DNA from: Halomonas sp. GFAJ-1
GTDB lineage: Bacteria; Pseudomonadota; Gammaproteobacteria; Pseudomonadales; Halomonadaceae
Direction of reading: 5' to 3'
Length of the DNA stretch: 64,000 bases
NCBI GenBank assembly: GCA_002966495.1
Contig: CP016490.1
Coordinates: 2,604,001-2,668,000, forward strand
The notes below the pieces were generated by a model. It was not told where the DNA came from and made no database searches. It saw nothing but the letters and a program-made list of their open reading frames with translations. Below, one piece after another: positions 15,676 to 24,647 of this stretch. The position numbers were made by a program, and so were the translations under genes. Numbering within the stretch: position 1 is the stretch's first letter; each line of letters starts with the position of its first letter.

Positions 15676-16477
15676 TGCTGTCTCCTTTACTTTCTTGAGT
15701 GCTATTCCCTGGCGTATTTGCGGCAGGCCGTTTTCTGTTGTCTTGCCATTGGGCTATCTGGGCATAGCCCATTACCGTAATGATAGGGAATAAGCAGGCA
15801 AGAGCGATCATCCCAAAGCCGTCCATTAACGCGCTACGGCCCGGGATTGATGAGGCTAACCCCAGCCCAAGCGCCGCGATAATAGGCACAGTAATGGTCG
15901 ATGTGGTAACACCGCCTGAGTCAAATGCAAGCGGTATAATAGAGCGTGGTGAGCGAAGTGTTTGCAGGATCACCAAGCAGTAAGCCACCAGCACGAACCA
16001 TTGTAGCGGCCAGCCCATGACAATTCGCCAGGCACCCAAGGTAATACCAAACGCCATGCCTAGAGCCACAGCAATGCGTAACATTAATGGATTGATAGTT
16101 CCGCCTGATATTTCACCTGCTTTAATGGAAACAGCAATGAGCGATGGTTCTGCAATCGTTGTGCTGGCACCGATCGCAAACGCGAATAGATAGACCCAGT
16201 AGTAATCGCTCCAGTGGCGCTGGGCGCCCTCTGCAACAGCAGGTAGGAAGCTAGCCTCGGTTAACTGACTTGCCATTAACTCACCCATGGGGAAAAGCGC
16301 TTGTTCTAACCCCACCAAAAAAAGCGATAGCCCTACCCAGACCATTAGAAAGCCTGCTAGTACCTGGGGAAGGCGCTTAACGGGTTTACGAATAACAAGA
16401 TACTGAAAGCCAAAGATAATGGCAGCTATCGGCAAAATATCGCGCAGTGTTTCCCAAAACGTAAGGAGTAAACTCAT
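15665..16477 (-). CDS. DUF1538 membrane protein (second copy)
   Basis: A 270-residue polytopic membrane protein. It carries the family segments IGASTTIAEPSLIAVSIKAGE and FDSGGVTTSTITVPIIAALGLGLASSIPGRSALMDGFG, with conserved acidic and glycine-rich loops that suggest ion or solute transport. It is homologous to the adjacent upstream gene and overlaps it by 4 bases; the two probably form a heteromeric channel or carrier. It overlaps the PII-like gene by 11 bases. The substrate is unknown. Confidence 0.85.
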   Translation of the reverse strand: MSLLLTFWETLRDILPIAAIIFGFQYLVIRKPVKRLPQVLAGFLMVWVGLSLFLVGLEQALFPMGELMASQLTEASFLPAVAEGAQRHWSDYYWVYLFAFAIGASTTIAEPSLIAVSIKAGEISGGTINPLMLRIAVALGMAFGITLGAWRIVMGWPLQWFVLVAYCLVILQTLRSPRSIIPLAFDSGGVTTSTITVPIIAALGLGLASSIPGRSALMDGFGMIALACLFPIITVMGYAQIAQWQDNRKRPAANTPGNSTQESKGDSNAL

Positions 16478-17238
16478 GAGGCGCCTTCCATAAAGCTCAA
16501 GCCAAAAATGCCAAATAGCAGTACAAAAATAATTGGCATCACCGAAGCAAAGGCGATAAGACCAAAGCCGTCAAGCATTGGGTTTCGCCCCTTAATTGAG
16601 GATGCCAAACCTACGCCTAGCGCGGTCACTAACGGTACGGTAATAGTAGACGTCGTAACGCCACCGGAGTCATAGGCGATACCTACTAGTTCGCTGGGTG
16701 CCACTAGCGTTAGCAGCATCACAATGACATAGCCCGCTATAATCATCAGGTGCAGTGGCCAGCCTTTAAAAATTCTTAACACCCCCACAACAACGGCTGT
16801 TCCCACGGAGGCCGCGACCACCATGCGAAGCGTAAAGGCAAAAGAGGTTTGCGCGCTGGGTGTATCAGCAATTAAGCCGCTTTGTGACACGACTTCCCCA
16901 GCCCGCGCGGCGACTGCAATAAGCGCAGGCTCTGCCACGGTTGAGCCAAAGCCCAAAGCAAAAGCAAACACCAATAGCCACGCTACGGAGCCTTTTTGCA
17001 CAAATGCGCGTGCTAAATTTTCACCTAGTGGAAAGAGGCCAAGCTCAAGCCCTTTGATGAAAAGGGCTAGCCCTACGACAACAAAAACAAGCCCTAAAAA
17101 GAGATCAAGTAGCGCTAGCGTGTCGGGCAAGGGCTGCCGAATCACTATCAGCTGAAAAAAGCCCATGACTAATACGACAGGCGCCAGATCGCGTAGGCTA
17201 TCTCTCAGTTGGTGTGAGAAAGAGAGTAAGAAATTCAT
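16474..17238 (-). CDS. DUF1538 membrane protein (first copy)
   Basis: A 254-residue membrane protein, paralogous to the following gene. It has the same signature blocks (GFGSTVAEPALIAVAARAGEV and YDSGGVTTSTITVPLVTALGVGLASSIKGRNPMLDGFG). It is the first gene of a DUF1538-DUF1538-PII-CBS operon transcribed leftwards; its likely promoter is in the 220 bp shared with the divergent MaoC-Pta gene. Confidence 0.85.
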   Translation of the reverse strand: MNFLLSFSHQLRDSLRDLAPVVLVMGFFQLIVIRQPLPDTLALLDLFLGLVFVVVGLALFIKGLELGLFPLGENLARAFVQKGSVAWLLVFAFALGFGSTVAEPALIAVAARAGEVVSQSGLIADTPSAQTSFAFTLRMVVAASVGTAVVVGVLRIFKGWPLHLMIIAGYVIVMLLTLVAPSELVGIAYDSGGVTTSTITVPLVTALGVGLASSIKGRNPMLDGFGLIAFASVMPIIFVLLFGIFGLSFMEGAS

Positions 17239-17458
17239 CAGGGATCCATGAGGTTTTTGTCTTAAGTAGCGTTATTTAGGTAGTTTACTCAGAGCGTTAT
17301 GTCGTTGTCTTGATCCTGCTCATGATTAAATCGTGTTGATTGGGTTATTGATAACTACAATCTAGTGGGGCAGCAATCGCACAGGGGGGTAACGCGCCGC
17401 TTGCCTGGCTCTTTTACGTGCGTCCTCGATACTACATTCCAATGCAGGGAGCCGGTTA

Positions 17459-18880
17459 ATGTCCGCACATTCCAGCGATGTGATTGAAAATCGTACGTTT
17501 GACGAAATAAAAGTGGGTGACAGGGCGTTCTTGGAAAAGCGCTTGACCATGGATGATATCAAACTGTTTGCCATTATGTCGGGAGATATCAACCCGTCGC
17601 ATGTGGACGATGACTACGCGAAAAGAAGCCGTTTTCAAGAAGTGGTCGCCCACGGGATGTGGGGCGGTGCGCTTATCTCCACCGTGCTGGGCACTGAGTT
17701 GCCTGGGCCAGGCACTATATATTTAGGCCAAACGCTGCGCTTTAGAGCGCCTGTTCGCTTGGGTGATGTGCTTCATGTGGCGGTTAGGGTAACAAACAAG
17801 CAGTCACGTAACCATCACGTAATATTTGCCTGTGAATGTCGAAATCAGCATGGCGACATTGTGATTGAGGGTGAAGCGGAGGTGCTTGCGCCTACTCAAA
17901 AAATCCGTCGCCCCCGGGCAGAGCTTCCGGCCATCCGACTTTCTGAACGTGGGCGGCTTCATGAAATACTTACCGCCGCCGATCACCCTGACCCATTGCG
18001 TATGGCCGTGGTTCATCCTGTGGATGAAAGCTCTATAAGAGGGGCGGTGGAGTCTGCCGCGCAGCGGTTAATCGTGCCTGTGCTGGTTGGCCCTAGAGCT
18101 AAAATTGAGGCAGCGGCAAACGCGGCCGAGGTTGATATTAGCGCGTTCGAGCTAATCGATACCCCTCATAGCCATGCCGCCGCAGCCAAAGCGGTGGCGT
18201 TGGCACAGGATGGCCAAGTAGATGCGCTAATGAAAGGGTCTCTGCCTACTAGCGAACTCCTTCACGAGGTAGTTAAGCGTGAAGGAGGACTGCGCACCGA
18301 GCGCTGCCTGAGCCATGTCATGGCATTTGATGTACCCACTTACCCGCGGCCCTTATTCATTACCGATGCTGCCATTACTATTTACCCTACCTTGGAACAA
18401 AAACGCGACATTATCCAAAATGCGGTAGAGCTCGCCCACACGCTGGGTAACGACAATCCCAAAGTGGCGATTCTTTCGGCGGTAGAAACCATTAACCCAA
18501 ATATTATGTCGACACTCGATGCGGCGGCACTGTGCAAAATGGCGGATAGGGGCCAAATTACAGGCGCGACGCTGGATGGCCCCCTGGCGTTTGATAATGC
18601 CATATCGGAAGCGGCAGCCAAAACCAAAGGTATTCATTCTCCTGTGGCAGGGCGGGCAGATATTTTATTAGCGCCGGACTTAGAAGCCGCCAACATGCTA
18701 ATGAAACAACTAAGCTATCTTGCTGATGCTACGGGGGCTGGGCTTGTGGTCGGCGCCAGGGTGCCGATTGTGTTGACGAGTCGTGCTGATGATGCGTTAA
18801 CGCGTATGGCTTCCTGTGCATTAGCGCTACTGCTGGCCGACTATCAGCAACAGCAGAGTAACGTATCAAAGGGTGAGTAA
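17459..18880 (+). CDS. MaoC-like hydratase / phosphate acetyl(butyryl)transferase fusion
   Basis: A 473-residue fusion. Residues ~8-145 are a MaoC hot-dog domain (MSGDINPSHVDDDYAKRSRFQEVVAHGMWGGALIST, with the hydratase Asp/His signature). Residues ~160-470 are a phosphotransacetylase domain (AVVHPVDESSIRGAVESA, ALMKGSLPTSELLHEVV). The second domain converts acyl-CoA and phosphate to acyl-phosphate and CoA. The acetate kinase gene follows after 6 bases, so the pair makes ATP from acetyl-CoA or short acyl-CoAs, or activates the acids in reverse. Annotated homologues carry the same bifunctional label. A true MaoC role is an inference. Confidence 0.9.
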   Translation: MSAHSSDVIENRTFDEIKVGDRAFLEKRLTMDDIKLFAIMSGDINPSHVDDDYAKRSRFQEVVAHGMWGGALISTVLGTELPGPGTIYLGQTLRFRAPVRLGDVLHVAVRVTNKQSRNHHVIFACECRNQHGDIVIEGEAEVLAPTQKIRRPRAELPAIRLSERGRLHEILTAADHPDPLRMAVVHPVDESSIRGAVESAAQRLIVPVLVGPRAKIEAAANAAEVDISAFELIDTPHSHAAAAKAVALAQDGQVDALMKGSLPTSELLHEVVKREGGLRTERCLSHVMAFDVPTYPRPLFITDAAITIYPTLEQKRDIIQNAVELAHTLGNDNPKVAILSAVETINPNIMSTLDAAALCKMADRGQITGATLDGPLAFDNAISEAAAKTKGIHSPVAGRADILLAPDLEAANMLMKQLSYLADATGAGLVVGARVPIVLTSRADDALTRMASCALALLLADYQQQQSNVSKGE

Positions 18881-18886
18881 GGTTTT

Positions 18887-20110
18887 ATGCAAATAATGGT
18901 GATCAATAGTGGCTCCTCAAGCATCAAATTTGGGCTTTACCTAGCGCATAATGAAGCGCCGCTGACCCTTGATGCGCTAACGCTGAAGGTTGAAGGACAT
19001 TTTTCTGGCATCGGTAGTCGTGGGCGTGAAGCCGTCCACTTAAACGATGCCCAGGGGAACGACCTATCGCTTAATGGTCTGGCGCCATCAACTAGCCACG
19101 GGGAAGCGCTGTCATCGTTAATGGCGTGGCTGGAAGCCGATAAAAACGGTTCAATAGCGGTGATTGGTCACCGGGTTGTGCACGGTGGGCGTGACTACCA
19201 AGCGCCTATTAAGGTGACAGCAGAGCACCTAGATGTGCTAGGTGGGCTAAATAGTTTGGCGCCGCTGCATCAGCCCCATGGGCTGGCGCCCATCATGCAT
19301 TTAATGCAGCGCTATCCAGAGGTGGCCCAAATTGCTTGTTTCGACACGGCGTTTCATGCTGAGCAGCCTAACGTTGCGCGACATTTTGCCTTGCCGCGTG
19401 AGCTTACTCAAAAAGGGCTGATTCGGTACGGTTTCCACGGCCTCTCGTATGACTACATTAGCCGTGTGCTGGATAATTACCTACCTGAGGAGGCGAGTAA
19501 AAAGCGCGTAATTGTCGCTCATTTAGGCAATGGGGCTAGCCTATGTGCACTGCAGAATAAGCGCAGCGTGGCATCGACAATGGGATTTACTGCGCTAGAA
19601 GGGCTACCCATGGGCACACGCTCAGGCAGCGTCGACCCTGGCTTGGTGTTACATCTTATCCAGCAAGAGGGAATGACGCCTGAAGAAGTCGAAACAATGC
19701 TTTATAAGCGTTCAGGGCTGCTCGGTGTTTCGGGTATCAGTGGCGATGTCCGAGAGCTGCTGGAAAGCGATGCACCAGAGGCTGAAGAGGCACTATCGCT
19801 TTATGCTTACCGAATCGCCCGGGAAATAGGCAGTCTAGCCGCCGCCTTGGGTGGGCTGGATCAGCTTATTTTCACCGCTGGCGTTGGTGAAAACGCCGCC
19901 TATGTTCGCGAGCAGGTGGTGAGGCAGTGTGCTTGGCTGGGGATAGCATTGGATAGTGATGCAAATGACAGCAATGCACATTGCATTTCGCCAGCGGACA
20001 GCCCGGTAGGTGCTTGGGTAATTCCCACCGATGAGGCGCGGATGATGGCATGGTACTGCGCGCAGTTTATGCGTCAGTATTCAACACAGTCGACTGCCCA
20101 AGAGGAGTAG
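18887..20110 (+). CDS. ackA: Acetate kinase
   Basis: A 407-residue acetokinase: MVINSGSSSIKFGLY at the N-terminus, the catalytic region with VIGHRVVHGGRDY, FDTAFHAEQP and YGFHGLSYDYIS, and GTRSGSVDPGLV and TAGVGENAAYVRE near the C-terminus. It interconverts acetyl-phosphate plus ADP and acetate plus ATP. It is in an operon with the upstream phosphotransacetylase fusion. Its last 30 bases overlap, on the other strand, a small membrane ORF. Confidence 0.95.
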   Translation: MQIMVINSGSSSIKFGLYLAHNEAPLTLDALTLKVEGHFSGIGSRGREAVHLNDAQGNDLSLNGLAPSTSHGEALSSLMAWLEADKNGSIAVIGHRVVHGGRDYQAPIKVTAEHLDVLGGLNSLAPLHQPHGLAPIMHLMQRYPEVAQIACFDTAFHAEQPNVARHFALPRELTQKGLIRYGFHGLSYDYISRVLDNYLPEEASKKRVIVAHLGNGASLCALQNKRSVASTMGFTALEGLPMGTRSGSVDPGLVLHLIQQEGMTPEEVETMLYKRSGLLGVSGISGDVRELLESDAPEAEEALSLYAYRIAREIGSLAAALGGLDQLIFTAGVGENAAYVREQVVRQCAWLGIALDSDANDSNAHCISPADSPVGAWVIPTDEARMMAWYCAQFMRQYSTQSTAQEE

Positions 20111-20212
20111 TGAGCCATCCAGCGTTTGCCAGCCCCACCAGGCAAGCGCAATCCCGCCCGCTGCAAACGAGGCCACTAAAAGCAGAGCAGCTAACGTTGC
20201 GGTGCTTTTCAT
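20081..20212 (-). CDS. Small single-span membrane protein coupled to the MFS transporter
   Basis: A 43-residue ORF (MKSTATLAALLLVASFAAGG, then IALAWWGWQTLDGSLLLL) whose ATG overlaps the MFS stop codon as ATGA. It has one hydrophobic helix and an aromatic AWWGWQTL patch. Short proteins of this size and pattern are found after oxalate/formate-type MFS carriers and have been labelled MFS transporter small subunits, which I think fits. It also overlaps the ackA 3' end on the opposite strand, so coding evidence is limited. Confidence 0.55.
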   Translation of the reverse strand: MKSTATLAALLLVASFAAGGIALAWWGWQTLDGSLLLLGSRLC

Positions 20213-21417
20213 GGGGTCACCTGTGTGTGAGTCGGACGGGCAAGGGGCTTTTCGCTAATAAACCAGTGTAAAGCAGCGGCGACCAGTGAGAGTATAATCG
20301 CAATTTGCCATACGGTATTGTAATGCCCCGTGAGGTCGTACATATAACCGCCCAACCAAACGCCCATAAATGAACCTAATTGGTGAAACAGGAACACAAT
20401 ACCACCCAGCATTGATAAATGGCGGACGCCAAACACTGAGGCCACAATCCCATTGGTGAGTGGAACGGTTGAGAGCCACAGTAGCCCCATCGCGATGCCG
20501 AATAGATAAGCACTGGTGGAACTTAAGGGCAGTACAATAAACGCCGCAATAATCGCGCCACGAACGAGATAAAGCCAGCTAAGAAGGCGCGGTTTAGACC
20601 ATATACCGCCTAACCAGCCCGCCATGTATGTGCCGACTATATTAAACAGGCCTACCAGTGCGAGTACCGTCGTACCTATTTGTATCGAAAGGCCGTTATC
20701 AAAAAGATAGCCGGGAAGGTGAACCGCGATAAACACAACCTGAAAGCCACACACAAAAAAGCCTAGGCAGAGTAGCCAAAAGCCTTTCTGACCAGCGGCT
20801 TCGTTAAGCGCCCCGCGCAAGCTTAAATCACCTAAAGATTTAGGCGTGGGGCTATCCTTTAGCATTGCACCCAATGGAATCATAAAGGCTGCGATGGCGC
20901 CCATGGCTAATAGTGCCGCGGCCCAACCTAGCCACTCAATGAGCCCTAATGTTCCGGGCAGCATGGCAAATTGGCCAAATGACCCCGCCGCGCTCACGAG
21001 CCCCATGGCCATACTGCGTTTTTCGGGTGCTACCGCACGACCTACTGCCCCCAGAATAACTGAAAACGTTGTTCCCGAAAGGCCAAGGCCGATAAGCAAG
21101 CCCGCGCTTAACGTCATGCCCAGCGCACTGGTGGAAAGGCTCATAAAGCACAGGCCAAGCACGTAGAGAATACCGCCAACCACAATAATTCTTGCTGCAC
21201 CAAAGCGATCAGCAAGCGCGCCCGTAAAAGGCTGGGAAAGCCCCCAGATGAGGTTCTGTACGGCTAGCGCAAAAGCAAACACTCCCCGACCCCAGCCAAA
21301 ATCACTGCTCATGGGCTCAATAAAAAGCCCGAATCCATGGCGAAGCCCCATGGCGGTGGAGATAACGAAGCTTGCCAGCAGAATGAAAAGCAGTGTTTTT
21401 TGCTTTGAAGTCGCCAT
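20209..21417 (-). CDS. MFS transporter (oxalate/formate or monocarboxylate type)
   Basis: A 402-residue, 12-helix major facilitator. The first helix (FVISTAMGLRHGFGLFIEPMSSDFGW) and the loop-2/3 motif (GALADRFGAARIIVVGG) place it near the OFA/monocarboxylate branch. Substrate is unknown. Adjacent acetate-forming genes and a GntP-family permease suggest small organic acids. It is followed by an overlapping 43-residue membrane ORF. Confidence 0.85.
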   Translation of the reverse strand: MATSKQKTLLFILLASFVISTAMGLRHGFGLFIEPMSSDFGWGRGVFAFALAVQNLIWGLSQPFTGALADRFGAARIIVVGGILYVLGLCFMSLSTSALGMTLSAGLLIGLGLSGTTFSVILGAVGRAVAPEKRSMAMGLVSAAGSFGQFAMLPGTLGLIEWLGWAAALLAMGAIAAFMIPLGAMLKDSPTPKSLGDLSLRGALNEAAGQKGFWLLCLGFFVCGFQVVFIAVHLPGYLFDNGLSIQIGTTVLALVGLFNIVGTYMAGWLGGIWSKPRLLSWLYLVRGAIIAAFIVLPLSSTSAYLFGIAMGLLWLSTVPLTNGIVASVFGVRHLSMLGGIVFLFHQLGSFMGVWLGGYMYDLTGHYNTVWQIAIILSLVAAALHWFISEKPLARPTHTQVTP

Positions 21418-21514
21418 ATTGGGTCTCGTTATTTTTGGCTTAGGTTCAATCGCCCATCGGTGAGCATATTTGAACGGCTGTTAGCTGACTTACCATCGCA
21501 TGGGTTGCTAAGGT

Positions 21515-22909
21515 TTAGAAGCTACCAAATAGTGTGCCTAGGGTGATAACGCTCACCAGTGCCGCGATAGGTAGCACAATGGTTACCATGGCCAAGTTAC
21601 CGTACGATTGGCGGTGCGTTAAGCCACAAATGGCCAGAAGGGTAATAACCGCGCCAGAGTGGGGGAGGGTGTCCATCCCCCCTGCAGAAAGCGTTGCTAC
21701 TCGGTGCATTAGTTCTGGGCTGATACCCGCCTGTTCGGCCATGGCTAGGTACTCGCTGCCTAGGGTTTCTAGGGCAATAGAGAGCCCGCCCGAAGAGGAA
21801 CCAGTGATGCCTGCCAGCACGCTCATAGCCAGGGCTTCGGAAACCAACGGGTTACCCGGAGAGACATTTAGCACTGCATCGCGAATGATCACAAAGCCTG
21901 CCAGGCTTGCAATGACCGCTCCGTAACCCACTTCAGAAGCGGTATTGAAGATAGGCAATAATGAGCCAAAACAGCCTTTATTAATTGTCTCTTTAAGATT
22001 TTCCCAGCGGCGCCAGTGACTAATAATCAGCCAGGCAGACGCGCTCAGCAAAGCGATCAAAATCGCCCAAAGTCCTGTTTGCCGGCTAGGCGTAACATCT
22101 TCGAACGTGTCGCTAATGTAGCTGAGATCCATCGCGGGAAAAACGCCGTAGGTGAACAGGGCGTTTAAGCCAATCACCATTACCAGCGGTATTAACGCCA
22201 CCAACAACGGCATTGAAGCCATTTCGGCGGTGTCCTCGGCTGGGTTGGCCTCGCGCTCGGTATGCTTGCCGTAACCTTCGTTGTTTGCTGCTGCTTTTTT
22301 GACGCGCGACTGCAGGTAGTAAATCCCAAGGCTCAGCATAATAAGGCCAGCAATGATGCCTAAGCCGGGAGCCGCAAAGCTATTAGTCCCAAAATAGGGA
22401 ATAGGAATCGCGTTTTGAATGGCTGGCGTACCTGGCAACGCCGTCATGGTGAACGTAAAGGAGCCAAGGGCGATAGAAGCAGGTATCAGCCGCTTAGGCA
22501 CATTGGCTTGGCGAAACAGCTCGCGGCTAATGGGATAAATCGCAAATGCCACCACAAATAGTGATACGCCGCCATACGTAAGCACAGCGCAGGCAATGAC
22601 CACGGTTAGTACTACATGATGAGTGCCTAAACGTTTAACGATGCCATTTGAGATTGATTGAGCGGCACCTGAGTCTGCCATCAATTGGCCAAAGAGTGCT
22701 CCGAGCAAAAATAGCGGAAAAAACTGAATAACGTAGTTGCCCAGTGCCTTCATGAACGTATCAGTGTAGATGGGCAGCAAAAAAGCGGCATCTCCCGATA
22801 GCAGTACCGCCAAGGAGGCCATAAGCGGTGCCAGGAGCAGAACTGATATGCCTCGGTAGGCGAGAAACATCAGTGATAATAGGGAAATAATAATTGCAAG
22901 CATGCCCAT
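21515..22909 (-). CDS. GntP-family organic-acid permease
   Basis: A 464-residue inner-membrane protein with about 12-14 helices. Recognisable blocks are PLFLLGALFGQLMADSGAAQSIS, AFAIYPISRELFRQANVPKRLIPASIALGSFTFTMTALPGTP and the C-terminal HRVATLSAGGMDTLPHSGAVITLLAICGL, all typical of the gluconate/hydroxybutyrate H+ symporters. It is on the same strand as, and 97 bp upstream of, the MFS gene; a common transcript is possible. The substrate cannot be read from sequence. Confidence 0.88.
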   Translation of the reverse strand: MGMLAIIISLLSLMFLAYRGISVLLLAPLMASLAVLLSGDAAFLLPIYTDTFMKALGNYVIQFFPLFLLGALFGQLMADSGAAQSISNGIVKRLGTHHVVLTVVIACAVLTYGGVSLFVVAFAIYPISRELFRQANVPKRLIPASIALGSFTFTMTALPGTPAIQNAIPIPYFGTNSFAAPGLGIIAGLIMLSLGIYYLQSRVKKAAANNEGYGKHTEREANPAEDTAEMASMPLLVALIPLVMVIGLNALFTYGVFPAMDLSYISDTFEDVTPSRQTGLWAILIALLSASAWLIISHWRRWENLKETINKGCFGSLLPIFNTASEVGYGAVIASLAGFVIIRDAVLNVSPGNPLVSEALAMSVLAGITGSSSGGLSIALETLGSEYLAMAEQAGISPELMHRVATLSAGGMDTLPHSGAVITLLAICGLTHRQSYGNLAMVTIVLPIAALVSVITLGTLFGSF

Positions 22910-23181
22910 GCTGGCTCCTGATAGGTTTTCTAAAAAAATCTAAATTAGTGGCTATTGAATAATAGGCGGAAGGTGGAATATTAGGTGTCATGTTGCAAAG
23001 CAGCAATGGTGGTTAGACTAAAGTCCAATATTTTAGGCGAGGGCGTTATCTCTTTGCAGCGACTGTAAAGGACGTGTGTTTCCTTGTTCTCACTCTATGT
23101 TTAGCCTGCTTATCTAGCTGTGTTCTGGTAATATTTGCCACCTTTTGCGTTAACGACCTTCCAATAGCTCTGGGTATTTCC

Positions 23182-24528
23182 ATGAATGCAGTAATTATTG
23201 CAGTGCTGGTGATGGTGACACTGTCGCTTTTACGCGTGTCTGTTGTATTTGCGCTGGTAGTTGGCGCGTTAGTTGGGGGAGTAATAGGTGGTTTGTCGCT
23301 TGATGAAACGCTTAGCGCCTTTAACGATGGCGTCGGTGGCGGTGCTCAAGTAGCGCTAGCCTATGCAACGCTGGGGGCATTTGCCGTGGCGATTTCTCGC
23401 TCGGGGTTACCCGACATGTTAGCTAACCAACTCATAACGATGTTGGGCAAAGAAGCTTCAGTGGTTCACCAGGCGCGGGTAAAAATGCTGCTGTTAGTAG
23501 CGGTGCTGCTGGTGGCTATTTCGTCGCAGAACGCGATTCCGGTGCATATTGCATTTATTCCGGTCCTCATTCCTCCGCTACTTACTGTAATGAACAGACT
23601 TCAGCTTGACCGTCGCGCTGTCGCCTGTGCGCTCACCTTTGGTTTAACGGCGCCCTATATGCTGCTACCCGTCGGTTTTGGCGCCATTTTTTTGAACGAT
23701 ATTTTGCTGGCTAATCTCAACAGCGCTGGTGAGCCGCTAGGTTTAGAAATCACCCGAGGCATGGTACCAATGGCGATGGCGATACCCGTGGGTGGTATGG
23801 CTCTGGGGCTGTTGGTGGCGCTGTTGTTTAGCTACCGTCACCAGCGCAACTACGCCAATAAAGCGCTGGTAGCCAGCACCCATCAGCAGGCACCGACACC
23901 GGCCAAACCCCATGCGCTGGGGCTGATTATGTCGGGTGTCGCTATTGTGGCGGCGCTGGGTTTACAGCTTTATACAGGCTCAATGATTGTTGGTGGGCTA
24001 GTGGGTATCGGCTTGCTCTCGTTAGGCGGTATTTTTAAGTGGCGTGAGGCGGATGACCTGTTCACTAGCGGTATGCGGATGATGGCGCTGATCGGTTTTA
24101 TTATGATTTCAGCGGCTGGCTTTGCCGAAGTAATGAAAACCACCGGCGATATCGAGTCTCTGGTAGAGGGTGCTTTCGAGCTGTTTGGCGATAACCGTGG
24201 GCTAGCTGCCTTGGTGATGCTGCTGGTAGGCCTTTTTATCACGCTGGGTATTGGTTCTTCGTTTTCTACTATTCCGATTATTGCGGCTATTTTCGTGCCA
24301 CTGGCTGTCCAGTTTGGTTTCTCGCCCATGGCGACCGTAGTGCTGGTGGGTACCGCTGCAGCATTGGGGGATGCCGGCTCGCCTGCCTCGGATTCCACCT
24401 TAGGGCCAACGTCGGGCTTAAACGTCGATGGCCAGCACGACCACATGTGGGACAGCGTGGTGCCGACTTTTTTGCACTATAATATTCCGCTGATCGCGTT
24501 TGGCTGGCTGGCCGCCATGTCGTTATAA
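23182..24528 (+). CDS. NhaC-like Na+/H+ antiporter family membrane protein
   Basis: A 448-residue protein with about 11-12 helices. The segments AISSQNAIPVHIAFIPVLIPPLL and the C-terminal LGDAGSPASDSTLGPTSGLNVDGQHDHMWDSVVPTF are characteristic of the NhaC/ArsB-like antiporter family. In a halophile a sodium-proton or sodium-coupled amino-acid exchange role is likely, but the ion is not proven. I start at the ATG at 23182 because the 36 residues upstream in frame look like non-conserved leader; a start at 23074 cannot be excluded. Confidence 0.82.
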   Translation: MNAVIIAVLVMVTLSLLRVSVVFALVVGALVGGVIGGLSLDETLSAFNDGVGGGAQVALAYATLGAFAVAISRSGLPDMLANQLITMLGKEASVVHQARVKMLLLVAVLLVAISSQNAIPVHIAFIPVLIPPLLTVMNRLQLDRRAVACALTFGLTAPYMLLPVGFGAIFLNDILLANLNSAGEPLGLEITRGMVPMAMAIPVGGMALGLLVALLFSYRHQRNYANKALVASTHQQAPTPAKPHALGLIMSGVAIVAALGLQLYTGSMIVGGLVGIGLLSLGGIFKWREADDLFTSGMRMMALIGFIMISAAGFAEVMKTTGDIESLVEGAFELFGDNRGLAALVMLLVGLFITLGIGSSFSTIPIIAAIFVPLAVQFGFSPMATVVLVGTAAALGDAGSPASDSTLGPTSGLNVDGQHDHMWDSVVPTFLHYNIPLIAFGWLAAMSL

Positions 24529-24595
24529 ATGAGAGTGATATTTACCGCGTTAGCTGCGGTGAATCGTGAAATACGTAGTGGAAAATAAATAGTGG

Positions 24596-24623
24596 AAAGG
24601 GCAGCGATGAGCTGCCTTTTTTT
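24596..24623 (+). terminator. Rho-independent terminator after the antiporter gene
   Basis: GGCAGC and GCTGCC pair around GATGA and are followed by seven T, between the convergent antiporter and trmJ genes. Confidence 0.85.
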
Positions 24624-24647
24624 GTAGTGTGCCAGAAGCTATCGTTG

